Shown: in pieces, positions 17,767-26,154 of the stretch
Layout of the letters: each line of letters starts with the position of its first letter
Position numbering within the stretch: position 1 is the stretch's first letter
Assembly: GCF_900167255.1 (NCBI RefSeq)
Contig: NZ_FUYB01000004.1
Location: 62,001-126,000 of the forward strand
Direction: 5' to 3'
Origin: Thiothrix eikelboomii
Lineage (GTDB): Bacteria > Pseudomonadota > Gammaproteobacteria > Thiotrichales > Thiotrichaceae
DNA length: 64,000 nucleotides
Made by a program: the position numbers and the translations under genes
The notes under the pieces: model-generated
The model's database searches: none
What the model was told of the DNA's origin: nothing
The model's input: the letters and a program-made list of their open reading frames with translations, nothing else

Positions 17767-19344
17767 ATGAGCCAAGATATTCATTCCCAGCGTATTTTAA
17801 TCCTCGATTTCGGCGCTCAATACACCCAATTAATTGCACGGCGTGTGCGTGAACTGGGCGTGTATTGCGAAATTTACCCTTGGGATGTGAGCGAAGCTGA
17901 GGTAGCTGCTTTTGGGGCGAAGGGTATTATCCTTTCTGGTGGTCCTGAGTCGGTGACGGCGGGTGATGCACCCTTTGCACCGGCAAATGTTTTTAGCTTG
18001 GGTGTGCCGGTTTTAGGTATTTGCTATGGCATGCAAACGATGGCTGCTCAGTTAGGTGGCAAAGTCGCCAGCTCGAATCATCGTGAGTTTGGCTATGCAC
18101 AAGTACGCGCGCGGGGGCATACTCAGCTATTACAAGGTATTGAAGATCAAGTCACGCCAGAAGGTTTTGGCCTGCTGGATGTGTGGATGTCACATGGTGA
18201 TAAAGTCATCGAAATGCCAGCGGGTTTTAAACTAATGGCGAGTTCTGAGGGTGCGCCGATTGCAGGGATGGCGGATGAAGAACGGCAGTTTTATGCGGTG
18301 CAATTCCATCCCGAAGTCACCCATACTCGCCAAGGTAAACGTTTATTAGAACGCTTTGTGGTCGATATTTGTGGTTGTGCACGGCTTTGGACGACGGCCA
18401 ATATTATTGAAGACAGTATTCAACGAGTGCGTGAGCAAGTCGGTCAGGATGAGGTCATTCTAGGCTTGTCGGGTGGGGTGGATTCCTCAGTGGTGGCTGC
18501 ACTATTGCATCGGGCGTTGGGTGAGCAACTAACTTGTGTTTTTGTTGATACGGGTTTATTGCGCCATCAAGAAGGCGATCAAGTGATGGCGACCTTTGCC
18601 CAACACATGGGCGTAAAAGTGATTCGCGTCAATGCCGCAGAGCGCTTCTTAACAGCTTTAGCGGGTGAAACAGATCCTGAAAAGAAACGCAAAATCATTG
18701 GGCGCTTATTTGTTGAGATCTTTGATGAGGAAGCACAAAAGCTCAGTAAAGCCAAGTGGCTAGCGCAAGGCACGATTTATCCTGATGTGATTGAGTCCGC
18801 AGGCAGCAAAACGGGCAAAGCGCATGTGATCAAATCACACCATAATGTCGGTGGTCTGCCTGAGAATATGCAACTCAAATTGGTTGAGCCTTTGCGCGAG
18901 CTATTCAAAGATGAAGTGCGTGTGATGGGGGTAGAGCTGGGCTTGCCGCCTGCTATGGTCTATCGTCATCCCTTTCCCGGCCCTGGTTTAGGCGTGCGTA
19001 TTTTAGGTGAAGTCAAGCAAGAGTTCGCTGAGCTATTGCGGTTAGCCGATCATATTTTTATTCAAGAACTCTATCGACATGATCTTTACGACAAAACTTC
19101 GCAAGCCTTTGCCGTATTTTTGCCGGTGAAATCAGTAGGCGTGATGGGCGATGGGCGCTGTTATGATTATGTGATTGCTTTACGTGCGGTCGAAACCATT
19201 GATTTTATGACAGCTCGCTGGGCGCACTTGCCGTATGAGTTTCTCGATTTGGTGTCACGCCGAATTATTAATGAAATCAAAGGTATTTCACGGGTGGTCT
19301 ATGATGTGTCCGGCAAGCCACCCGCGACGATTGAGTGGGAATAA
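17767..19344 (+). CDS. guaA: GMP synthase (glutamine-hydrolysing) GuaA
   Basis: This 525-residue enzyme converts XMP to GMP with glutamine and ATP. The class I glutamine amidotransferase domain (about 1-200) has the nucleophile in [10 protein letters not shown] and the His/Glu pair in QFHPEVTHT. The ATP pyrophosphatase domain has the PP-loop [12 protein letters not shown], and the C-terminal dimerisation domain ends in PPATIEWE, the usual family terminus. The ribosome site is weak (GAGA close to a T tract), which fits the idea that the leader is regulated. Confidence 0.97.
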   Translation: MSQDIHSQRILILDFGAQYTQLIARRVRELGVYCEIYPWDVSEAEVAAFGAKGIILSGGPESVTAGDAPFAPANVFSLGVPVLGICYGMQTMAAQLGGKVASSNHREFGYAQVRARGHTQLLQGIEDQVTPEGFGLLDVWMSHGDKVIEMPAGFKLMASSEGAPIAGMADEERQFYAVQFHPEVTHTRQGKRLLERFVVDICGCARLWTTANIIEDSIQRVREQVGQDEVILGLSGGVDSSVVAALLHRALGEQLTCVFVDTGLLRHQEGDQVMATFAQHMGVKVIRVNAAERFLTALAGETDPEKKRKIIGRLFVEIFDEEAQKLSKAKWLAQGTIYPDVIESAGSKTGKAHVIKSHHNVGGLPENMQLKLVEPLRELFKDEVRVMGVELGLPPAMVYRHPFPGPGLGVRILGEVKQEFAELLRLADHIFIQELYRHDLYDKTSQAFAVFLPVKSVGVMGDGRCYDYVIALRAVETIDFMTARWAHLPYEFLDLVSRRIINEIKGISRVVYDVSGKPPATIEWE

Positions 19345-19347
19345 GTC

Positions 19348-20634
19348 ATGCTCCGCTTCAGTGCCAGCTTCTTGCTGGCCTTGATGGCGCTGTTCAATTT
19401 CCTGCATATCTTTGAGCCAACTAGTCCTGTTTGGCTGAGTGGTTTATGCGGTTGGCTCAGTTTTGCCCTGTTGTTCAGTTTCACACCTTGGCGTAGTTTC
19501 AGCCAATTTCTGCTGCTAGCAGGGATGGGCGTGGGCTTATTAATGTGGGGCTTAGCTCGAGGCGCAGAGCTGACCTTGACTAGTTTGCTAGTGCAAAATA
19601 ATAGTTTGTTGGTGATGTTATACAGTGTAAGTTTTTTGCGCTTGGTGGCTTTACCTGAGGAAGCAGCAGGTGTTTTACCGCGTGGACGCTTAGCTTTTTT
19701 GCAGACTTTGCTCGGTGTACATGTTTTGGGGGCTGTGATTAATTTATCTATCTTAGTGCTGGTCGCGGGGCGTTATCATGCTCAAGGTTTATTGCGGCAA
19801 GATACGGTGAGTTTAATTAGCCAAGCTTTTTCTGCAGCGGCTTTCTGGTCACCTTTTTTTGCGGCGATGGGTGTGGCTCTAAGTTATGCACCAGGAGCGC
19901 AATTATTGCAGGTGATGGCCTTCGGTGGGTTGCTGACGCTGGTCTCGTTTATTTTAATTACGCTCTTAGCCGGTGGCTGGCACTTACAAAAACTTGTTGA
20001 TTTCCCCGGCTACCCTATGCATCTACACAGTGTGGTTATTCCCGCCGTGTTAGCGTTAGCAGTGATCAGTTTACATTTAATTTTCCCGCAGATTACTGTT
20101 TTGGCTTTAGTCTCGATGAGTGCAATCGGCCTCGTTCTCGGCGTATTATGCTGGCGTGACCCCAGTCAAGCCGGTGTGAAGCTGTATCAACATGCGGCCA
20201 GTGCGGCGCCACGAATGGGGCGTGAATTAGGTTTATTTTTAGGTGCTGGCGTCCTCACCTTAGGTTTGCAAACGGTATTGGTGGGTGTTGGTGATTTGCA
20301 ATGGTTGAAGCAATTGACAGGGCTTGAGGCGAGTATCTTATTAGCGGCAGCTATTTTAGTGTCGATCTTGGGGATTCATCCGATTATTAGTATCTCGGTA
20401 GTCGGTCCGCTAGTATTACCCTTGAAGCCGGATTTGGAATTATTGGCGACCTTATTTCTAGCCATGTGGAGTTTAGGGGTGGTCGCTAATCCCATTTCAG
20501 GGACGAATGTCATGTTGTACAGTCAGTTTAAAGTAGCTGGGCGCGATGCTTTGCGCTGGAATTTGCGCTATGTAGTGTGGATGTGGTTCGCAGCTTCAGT
20601 TGTTTTTTTGCTACTCGCGGCTTATAGAGAGTAG
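19348..20634 (+). CDS. Multi-spanning membrane protein of unknown function
   Basis: This 428-residue protein has about ten hydrophobic helices and almost no soluble domain. It starts 3 bases after the guaA stop, so it is probably translated from the same message. In the C-terminal half the pattern GIHPIISISVVGPL, followed by ANPISGTNVMLYSQF, has short broken-helix features seen in ion-transporter-like (ArsB/NhaD-type) membrane proteins. No substrate motif is recognisable. I infer a transporter, but the family is not established. Confidence 0.7.
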   Translation: MLRFSASFLLALMALFNFLHIFEPTSPVWLSGLCGWLSFALLFSFTPWRSFSQFLLLAGMGVGLLMWGLARGAELTLTSLLVQNNSLLVMLYSVSFLRLVALPEEAAGVLPRGRLAFLQTLLGVHVLGAVINLSILVLVAGRYHAQGLLRQDTVSLISQAFSAAAFWSPFFAAMGVALSYAPGAQLLQVMAFGGLLTLVSFILITLLAGGWHLQKLVDFPGYPMHLHSVVIPAVLALAVISLHLIFPQITVLALVSMSAIGLVLGVLCWRDPSQAGVKLYQHAASAAPRMGRELGLFLGAGVLTLGLQTVLVGVGDLQWLKQLTGLEASILLAAAILVSILGIHPIISISVVGPLVLPLKPDLELLATLFLAMWSLGVVANPISGTNVMLYSQFKVAGRDALRWNLRYVVWMWFAASVVFLLLAAYRE

Positions 20635-20666
20635 CAATGATCAGTCATCCCTTAGACTCGAATTGG

Positions 20667-21383
20667 CTATTGAGCAGCTGCTTGATAATTGTGTTTGAGT
20701 TGTAAATAATCGGCGACTAATTTATCTGCAACCGCTTGCTCATGTGGAATTAAACCACTGACCAGTAGCCGCTTAAATCCATGCCCGACTTCAATACCAT
20801 CGGATTTAATCACAAAATTCAAATTCACTTCACCCCGTTTACCCTTGACGATTAACTCGGCTTGTTTAGCTTCTAATATCGGATTTTCAACCATCAAACT
20901 ATCTAATTCAAATAGCATTCGCTCATAAATCACCAGCGGGCGTTCTGGATTAAGCATCACATTTTGCGCAGTTAGCAGCGGTTGAATGGTATAAGGGTAA
21001 TTATGTCCAGAAAAAGCGACATAATTACGACTCAGGGTTTCGGCTAAGCTAGGATTTTTAATGATTGCTCCTGAACGCTCTACCCGTAAGTAGACTTTAT
21101 CTGCTCCATTGCTGATATTAAATTCATTAGCTTCACTGGGGCTAAAATCCAAAGGATCATTGTCTCCCACCATGCCCTTAAAAATAAAACTCATTTTCGG
21201 GCTAACCCCATATTTAGCCAGCACTAACGAGAACAATAAGTCACCGGGTACACAAAAACGTGCGGCTTCAGGGTCATGAATCGGATTAAAATCATCCGCA
21301 AGCTCTTTGGCAAAGCGGCTCGCTTGTTGAGCGCTAATCCGCACAGTGGAGCCTTCGGCACGATGAAACTCATCAAGGAACAT
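20667..21383 (-). CDS. DUF3581 family protein
   Basis: This 238-residue soluble protein resembles the gammaproteobacterial DUF3581 family. The N-terminal stretch (ISAQQASRFAKELADDFNPIHD) looks like a hotdog/MaoC-type fold, where DFNPIH is the usual hydratase-like motif. The rest is not similar to anything I recognise. The enzymatic role, if any, is unknown. It is convergent with the membrane protein after guaA and separated from it by 32 bases. Confidence 0.75.
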   Translation of the reverse strand: MFLDEFHRAEGSTVRISAQQASRFAKELADDFNPIHDPEAARFCVPGDLLFSLVLAKYGVSPKMSFIFKGMVGDNDPLDFSPSEANEFNISNGADKVYLRVERSGAIIKNPSLAETLSRNYVAFSGHNYPYTIQPLLTAQNVMLNPERPLVIYERMLFELDSLMVENPILEAKQAELIVKGKRGEVNLNFVIKSDGIEVGHGFKRLLVSGLIPHEQAVADKLVADYLQLKHNYQAAAQ

Positions 21384-21426
21384 AAAAACTCACAATGAAT
21401 AAAGGGGTCTTAAGTATAAGCAAGTT

Positions 21427-22050
21427 TTAGCTGAGAATCAGCCAAATACCTATCCCTATCATGAGAGATCCTGTCATCCGATTGAGCAGGCGAACATTGC
21501 CTTGTTTTAAGAGCAAATGGCGCAGCGCTTGGCCACCGCTGGCATAAGCTAATAAACAACCCAATTCCATGCTGAGTACGATCGTCAGCATGATTACTAA
21601 CTGTGCACCAATCGGACGGCTATGATCAATAAACGGTGGTAGCAAAGAGAGTAAAAAGGCCCAGCCTTTTGGATTGGAGACTGCGGTGATAAATCCACGC
21701 ATCGCTAAATCCCAGGGCTGAATTGAAACTGTTGCATCGGGCGTTTCTGGAATGGCTAAGCGTCCACGCGAACGCCACATTTCAATCCCAATCCATGCTA
21801 AATAGAGGCCACCCAAGATTTTGAATACTAAAAAAACAGTGGGGAATTTCAGCATCATCGCGGCGATCCCAACGATACCTAAAGTGGCCACTAGTCCTAC
21901 TCCTAAGAGTTCACCCCACATCATTGGCAGGCTACGTTTTAAACCAATCGACATGCCTAGGGTCAAGGCTAAGGTCATACACAAGCCGGGAGTGACCGAT
22001 ACAAAAAAGAAAGTCGGAATAAACACCGCTAAGGTTTCAGCTGACATCAT
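21427..22050 (-). CDS. LysE/RhtB-family amino acid exporter
   Basis: This 207-residue inner-membrane protein has six predicted helices and the LysE/RhtB signature near the N-terminus (VSVTPGLCMTLALTLGMSIG). It also has the conserved FLKPKAW-like segment, here VSNPKGWAFLLSLLPPF. Members export amino acids such as lysine, homoserine or threonine. The substrate cannot be told from the sequence. Its start codon overlaps the thyA stop (TAATG), so the two are likely translated together. Confidence 0.9.
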   Translation of the reverse strand: MMSAETLAVFIPTFFFVSVTPGLCMTLALTLGMSIGLKRSLPMMWGELLGVGLVATLGIVGIAAMMLKFPTVFLVFKILGGLYLAWIGIEMWRSRGRLAIPETPDATVSIQPWDLAMRGFITAVSNPKGWAFLLSLLPPFIDHSRPIGAQLVIMLTIVLSMELGCLLAYASGGQALRHLLLKQGNVRLLNRMTGSLMIGIGIWLILS

Positions 22051-22844
22051 TAAATCGCTATCGGTGCTTTAATATGTGGATGGAATTGATAATTAACTAA
22101 TTCAAAATCTTCATATTTAAAGTCAAAGATAGAGGTCACCGCCGGATTTAATTTCATTTGCGGTAATGGGTAAGGCGTGCGAGCTAATTGCTGCTCAGCT
22201 TGCTCTAAATGATTCAGATATAAATGCGCATCGCCTAAGGTATGAATAAATTCACCCGGTTTTAAACCCGTGACTTGGGCAACCATTAAGGTAAGCAAAG
22301 CATAAGAGGCAATATTAAATGGCACACCTAGAAAAATATCCGCGCTCCGCTGATAAAGCTGACAGGAGAGTTTGCCATCAGCGACATAAAATTGAAATAA
22401 AGCATGGCAAGGTGGTAAAGCCATCTGCTCTAGTTCCCCTACATTCCAAGCACTAACAATTAACCGCCGCGAATCGGGGGTGGTTTTGAGTTGCTCAATC
22501 ACTTGGCTGATTTGATCAATATGTCGCCCATCTGCACTAGGCCAAGAGCGCCATTGATAGCCATACACCGGGCCTAATTCACCGTCTTGATCAGCCCATG
22601 CATCCCAAATACTTACCCCGTTCTCTTGCAGATAGCGAATATTAGTCGCACCTTGCAAAAACCACAGTAGCTCATAAATAATCGAGCGTAGGTGTAAGCG
22701 TTTAGTGGTAAGCAAAGGGAAGCTGGTTGAGAGGTCAAACCGCATTTGGTAGCCGAAGACCGAAACAGTGCCTGTGCCTGTACGGTCTCCTTTTTGGCAA
22801 CCTTGGTCGCGCACATGACGCATTAAATCAAGGTAGGTCTGCAT
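22050..22844 (-). CDS. thyA: Thymidylate synthase ThyA
   Basis: This 264-residue enzyme methylates dUMP to dTMP with methylene-tetrahydrofolate. The nucleophile is in [12 protein letters not shown]. Other conserved parts are the dUMP-binding [16 protein letters not shown] and the folate-binding C-terminus [10 protein letters not shown]. The length equals that of E. coli ThyA. It lies between a small cysteine-containing gene upstream and the LysE-type exporter downstream, all on one strand with tight spacing. Confidence 0.98.
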   Translation of the reverse strand: MQTYLDLMRHVRDQGCQKGDRTGTGTVSVFGYQMRFDLSTSFPLLTTKRLHLRSIIYELLWFLQGATNIRYLQENGVSIWDAWADQDGELGPVYGYQWRSWPSADGRHIDQISQVIEQLKTTPDSRRLIVSAWNVGELEQMALPPCHALFQFYVADGKLSCQLYQRSADIFLGVPFNIASYALLTLMVAQVTGLKPGEFIHTLGDAHLYLNHLEQAEQQLARTPYPLPQMKLNPAVTSIFDFKYEDFELVNYQFHPHIKAPIAI

Positions 22845-22860
22845 GATAAATAACCGCTAA

Positions 22861-23058
22861 TTAGCCTTGTTGCTGAGGATTAGCTGCTAGTTTACCTGCT
22901 TGTTGCTTGCGTGTATTAAATTTTAAAGTGCAAGTATAAACTAACGGCAAGCTATCAGTGCTGCCTACTTGTGGGCTGTGCTCTTCAAGATAGCAAGTCG
23001 ATTTGTGGGTATAGCACAAAGGACGCTGTTGAGTTTCTTCTTGGTTAAAATGTTGCAT
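22861..23058 (-). CDS. Small hypothetical protein upstream of thyA
   Basis: This 65-residue reading frame starts at ATG 23058, with a good ribosome site (AAGGAATT, 6 bases before the start). An upstream TTG has no such support. It has no signal peptide or membrane helix. Three Cys residues (two in CYTHKSTCYLEE and one in VYTCTLKF) could bind a metal. The stop is 16 bases before thyA, so it is probably in that transcript. I do not recognise the family. Confidence 0.6.
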   Translation of the reverse strand: MQHFNQEETQQRPLCYTHKSTCYLEEHSPQVGSTDSLPLVYTCTLKFNTRKQQAGKLAANPQQQG

Positions 23059-23168
23059 AAATAATTCCTTATTGTTCTTGTAGGACAATTTAATTGTAGG
23101 CCCTAAGCAAAATAGAACATTAGTTAGTCGATAATAGGTGGATAAAAGGCGAAGAGTTTAATCAGCGG

Positions 23169-23672
23169 TCAGTTTAGGGTGGATGACTGGCTAGCTTTAA
23201 ATTCTGCAGGGCGAGTTTGGCTGGCGACTTTATCTAAGATACCATTCACAAATTTGTGGGCTTGTTCAGCACCAAATTTTTTAGTGAGATTCACCGATTC
23301 GTTGACGACTACTTTATAGGGGGTTTCGGGATTATTAATCAGTTCGCAAGTTGCAATCCGCATCACTGCATGCTCAATCATATCCACCTGCGATAGTTTG
23401 CGATCTAGGTGTGGATTTAATAAGGCTTCTAGTTGCTCAGTATTTTCAATCGACCAACGCAGCATTTTATGGAAAAAAGCGGCATCACATTTGCGAAAGT
23501 CTTCGGCTAGTTCTAAATCTTGTTGGAAGTACTGATAAATTTCCTCAAAGGTATTGCCCGTCATTAGCCATTGATAAGTACCAATCATCGCTAAGCGGCG
23601 AGCGACACGACGTTTGGCAATCAATTGCTGCATGTCATTCAGTGGGGGACGACGTGAGGGTTTTTTGGACAT
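23169..23672 (-). CDS. nusB: Transcription antitermination factor NusB
   Basis: This 167-residue RNA-binding protein forms the NusB-NusE complex at boxA in rRNA operons. The family pattern is clear: RRVARRLAMIGTYQWLMTG near the N-terminus, then DMIEHAVMRIATCELI and PYKVVVNESVNLTKKFG...KFVNGILDKVA. It is slightly longer than E. coli NusB because of a basic N-terminal extension and a polar tail. ATG 23672 follows the ribH stop by a single base, and a GTG three codons upstream would overlap ribH. Confidence 0.96.
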   Translation of the reverse strand: MSKKPSRRPPLNDMQQLIAKRRVARRLAMIGTYQWLMTGNTFEEIYQYFQQDLELAEDFRKCDAAFFHKMLRWSIENTEQLEALLNPHLDRKLSQVDMIEHAVMRIATCELINNPETPYKVVVNESVNLTKKFGAEQAHKFVNGILDKVASQTRPAEFKASQSSTLN

Positions 23673-23673
23673 T

Positions 23674-24150
23674 TCAGGCACGCAGTTTATTTAATAAAGA
23701 AACCATTTCAATCGCAGTCAAGGCTGATTCTGCGCCTTTATTGCCCGCTTTAGTACCTGAACGCTCAATCGCCTGCTCAATGGTGTCGGTGGTTAATACC
23801 CCAAAAATGACTGGAATATCATGGGCTAGACCGACTGAGGCTAAGCCTTTAGCCGCAGCTCCTGCAACATAATCAAAATGAGCAGTACTACCACGGATGA
23901 CTGCCCCGAGGGCAATAATGGCATCATAGTCACCATTCACAGCCATCGACTGCACGACAACGGGCAATTCATAAGCCCCAGGGACTCGGACAATTTCAAT
24001 ATCCTGCTCTTCAATGCCGTGGCGTTTTAAAGTATCCAGTGCACCTGCTAATAAACTCTCCACGATAAAGCCATTGAAACGCGCAACCGCAAGGCCATAA
24101 CGTGCTTTTTGCGGGATGAAATCACCCTCAGTTACTTTGATGCCTGTCAT
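23674..24150 (-). CDS. ribH: 6,7-dimethyl-8-ribityllumazine synthase RibH
   Basis: This 158-residue enzyme joins the dihydroxybutanone phosphate from RibB with the ribitylaminouracil to make lumazine, the riboflavin precursor. Family motifs present are [39 protein letters not shown] and [16 protein letters not shown]. The catalytic His lies in the TAHFDYV segment. It stands between ribBX and nusB, as in many gammaproteobacteria. AGGTTGAG lies just before ATG 24150. Confidence 0.97.
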   Translation of the reverse strand: MTGIKVTEGDFIPQKARYGLAVARFNGFIVESLLAGALDTLKRHGIEEQDIEIVRVPGAYELPVVVQSMAVNGDYDAIIALGAVIRGSTAHFDYVAGAAAKGLASVGLAHDIPVIFGVLTTDTIEQAIERSGTKAGNKGAESALTAIEMVSLLNKLRA

Positions 24151-24192
24151 ACTCAACCTTTAATCCTTGAGTCTAAGCAGCAAGCTGCTATC

Positions 24193-25302
24193 TCAATTGT
24201 GAACATAATCAACTACTTCTAAACCAAAGCCCGCGATACCTAAGAAGCGTTTGGGTGCACTCATCACCCGCATTTTTTGGACGCCAAGATCCGCGATAAT
24301 TTGCGCACCAATGCCATAGGTTTTTAGGTCAGCAGGCGAAGAGGGCGTATTGTCCTGCACAATCGGTTGAGATTCAAACGCTTTTAAGCGATTCAGCATA
24401 TCTTGGGTATTATTATTGGGTTCACGCAGAATAATAATCACTCCCGCGCCTTCATCAGCAATCCGTTGCATGGCATCCCGCAGCGGCCAACCGCAGCAAG
24501 GTTCTTTCAAAGCTAATAAATCGCAGAGTTCATTTTCGAGGTGGACACGTACCAAAATTGGTTGCTCGGGATGAACCTCACCTTTAACTAAGGCTAAATG
24601 AATATTCGAGCGCGCTGCCTCTTGATAAGCAAATAGCTTGAAAGTTCCCGCTTCAGTTTGTATTTCACGGGTATAAACCAGTTCAACTGTTTTTTCGTTC
24701 TGCACCCGATAACGAATCAGATCTTCAATCGAACCCATTTTTAAGCCGTGTTTAGCGGCAAACACCTCTAAATCTGGGCGACGTGCCATAGTGCCATCTT
24801 CATTTAAGATCTCGACAATGACTGCAGCCGGTTCAAAACCCGCTAAGCGTGCCAAATCGCAGCCTGCTTCGGTATGCCCAGCGCGGGTTAAAACCCCGCC
24901 GGGTTGAGCCATGATGGGGAAAATATGCCCGGGTTGCTCAATATCAGAAGGCTGGGCATTCGGGGCGACAGCTGTGCGGATGGTATGCGCACGATCATAA
25001 GCCGAAATCCCAGTGGTCACGCCTTCGGCGGCTTCAATCGAAATCGTAAAATTGGTACGATGGGCTTCATCGGTAGCTGCATTCATCAAAGGCAAATTGA
25101 GTTGTTTGCAGCGTTCACGGGTGAGTGTCAAGCAAACGAGGCCACGCCCTTCTTTCACCATAAAGTTAATATCTTCAGGACGGGTCAGGGAGGCAATCAT
25201 CAGTAAATCGCCTTCATTTTCACGATTTTCGTCATCGACGATGACCACCATTTTGCCTGCTGCTAAATCCGCAAGGATTTCTTCAATTGTATTAAATGCC
25301 AT
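24193..25302 (-). CDS. ribBX: 3,4-dihydroxy-2-butanone 4-phosphate synthase with degenerate GTP cyclohydrolase II domain (RibBX type)
   Basis: This is a 369-residue protein. The N-terminal half (about 1-200) is a complete RibB domain (DDENRENEGDLLM, RAGHTEAGCDLARLAG) that makes the four-carbon riboflavin precursor. The C-terminal half resembles RibA but has lost its key parts. The zinc Cys pattern is disturbed (a Cys, eight residues, then two adjacent Cys, instead of C-x10-C-x-C), and the catalytic QEGRGIGL segment is absent. The end of the domain (TYGIGAQIIADLGV) is kept. This matches the RibBX variant known in Proteobacteria, so a separate ribA is expected elsewhere. The start is MAFNTIEEIL at 25302. 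Confidence 0.9.
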   Translation of the reverse strand: MAFNTIEEILADLAAGKMVVIVDDENRENEGDLLMIASLTRPEDINFMVKEGRGLVCLTLTRERCKQLNLPLMNAATDEAHRTNFTISIEAAEGVTTGISAYDRAHTIRTAVAPNAQPSDIEQPGHIFPIMAQPGGVLTRAGHTEAGCDLARLAGFEPAAVIVEILNEDGTMARRPDLEVFAAKHGLKMGSIEDLIRYRVQNEKTVELVYTREIQTEAGTFKLFAYQEAARSNIHLALVKGEVHPEQPILVRVHLENELCDLLALKEPCCGWPLRDAMQRIADEGAGVIIILREPNNNTQDMLNRLKAFESQPIVQDNTPSSPADLKTYGIGAQIIADLGVQKMRVMSAPKRFLGIAGFGLEVVDYVHN

Positions 25303-25418
25303 GATGTGGTGTCCGCTTGGGGTCGTCAGCAATTTCTGAGGCGGCAATCATACGCAAATCTGTAGCAGATGACTAATCGTCATCGCAGATATTTATAGAT
25401 ATTTCTCATTCAGCGAGC

Positions 25419-25814
25419 TTAAAGTCGTCGATCACTGATGGCGGCTAAGCGACTGAGGATCCAGTTGATACTAAAGATGATTAAGCCTGTGGTCAGTAAG
25501 GTGAGTAATAAAGAGTTGGTGTCTAATGCAGCCTGTGCTAGCCAGGTCTGCTCTGCATGGCGAGTATGTTGCACGATTAAATAATCAAACAGGCCGATCT
25601 TGGTTTCTCCAGTACCTTGATTAAAATTCACTGAACCCGAAATTCTACCCCAGAGCAGCCAAACCATCGCAAAGCTTGATAAGCTGCGTACTAAGGCAAA
25701 ACTAGGATTGGGGATTTTCCATTTAAAAGCGATTACTAAAGTTAAAACTAGAGCCAGTGAAGCAGAGCTAATCAGCGTAAGGGGATAGATATTATTGGGG
25801 GTAAGTTCGAGCAT
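25419..25814 (-). CDS. Small membrane protein of unknown function
   Basis: This 131-residue protein has three likely membrane helices (about 10-30, 42-58 and 100-122) and a polar loop between the second and third. It is the last of four same-strand genes, 13 bases after the Hpt gene, so it probably belongs to the kinase module. It has no cofactor motif apart from scattered His and Arg. I do not recognise the family. Confidence 0.6.
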   Translation of the reverse strand: MLELTPNNIYPLTLISSASLALVLTLVIAFKWKIPNPSFALVRSLSSFAMVWLLWGRISGSVNFNQGTGETKIGLFDYLIVQHTRHAEQTWLAQAALDTNSLLLTLLTTGLIIFSINWILSRLAAISDRRL

Positions 25815-25827
25815 TCAGCCTGTCCAT

Positions 25828-26154
25828 TCAAGTTTGAGTTTGCTGCAAAGCAGCGAGTGTGACGGGATAGCTAGTCACTAATTCGGCGATAAAGTCGTCT
25901 ATGCCTAGTTTATCTTGAGCCTCACCTTTATGCTGTAATTCCGTGCAAAGCTCAGCCATGTTTTCTGCACCGAGGCTCAGGCAAGAGCCTTTGAGGTGAT
26001 GTGCTGCTTGTGCCATTGCCAGTAAATTACCACTCGCAGCGTGTTGCTGAATTTCGGCAATAAGTGCCGGTGTGGTTGAGGCAAAGAGGGCAATTAAGCG
26101 CGGTAAAATAGAGGCAGGGAGTAGTTCTAGAGTTTTATTGGCTAAGACTGACAT
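25828..26154 (-). CDS. Histidine phosphotransfer (Hpt) domain protein
   Basis: This 108-residue single-domain protein has the Hpt motif AAHHLKGSCLSLGAENM, in which the His before LKGS is the phospho-acceptor. A free-standing Hpt carries phosphate from the receiver of a hybrid kinase to a separate response regulator. Its start overlaps the end of the hybrid kinase gene by 20 bases, so the pair is almost certainly functional together. No response regulator with an output domain is encoded next to it. Confidence 0.9.
   Translation of the reverse strand: MSVLANKTLELLPASILPRLIALFASTTPALIAEIQQHAASGNLLAMAQAAHHLKGSCLSLGAENMAELCTELQHKGEAQDKLGIDDFIAELVTSYPVTLAALQQTQT

Noticed and set aside
25303-25418. 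FMN riboswitch before ribBX
   Set aside because: The gap is about 115 bases and lacks the conserved RFN segments. Only a short palindrome (GATGAC/GTCATC, 25368-25384) is present.
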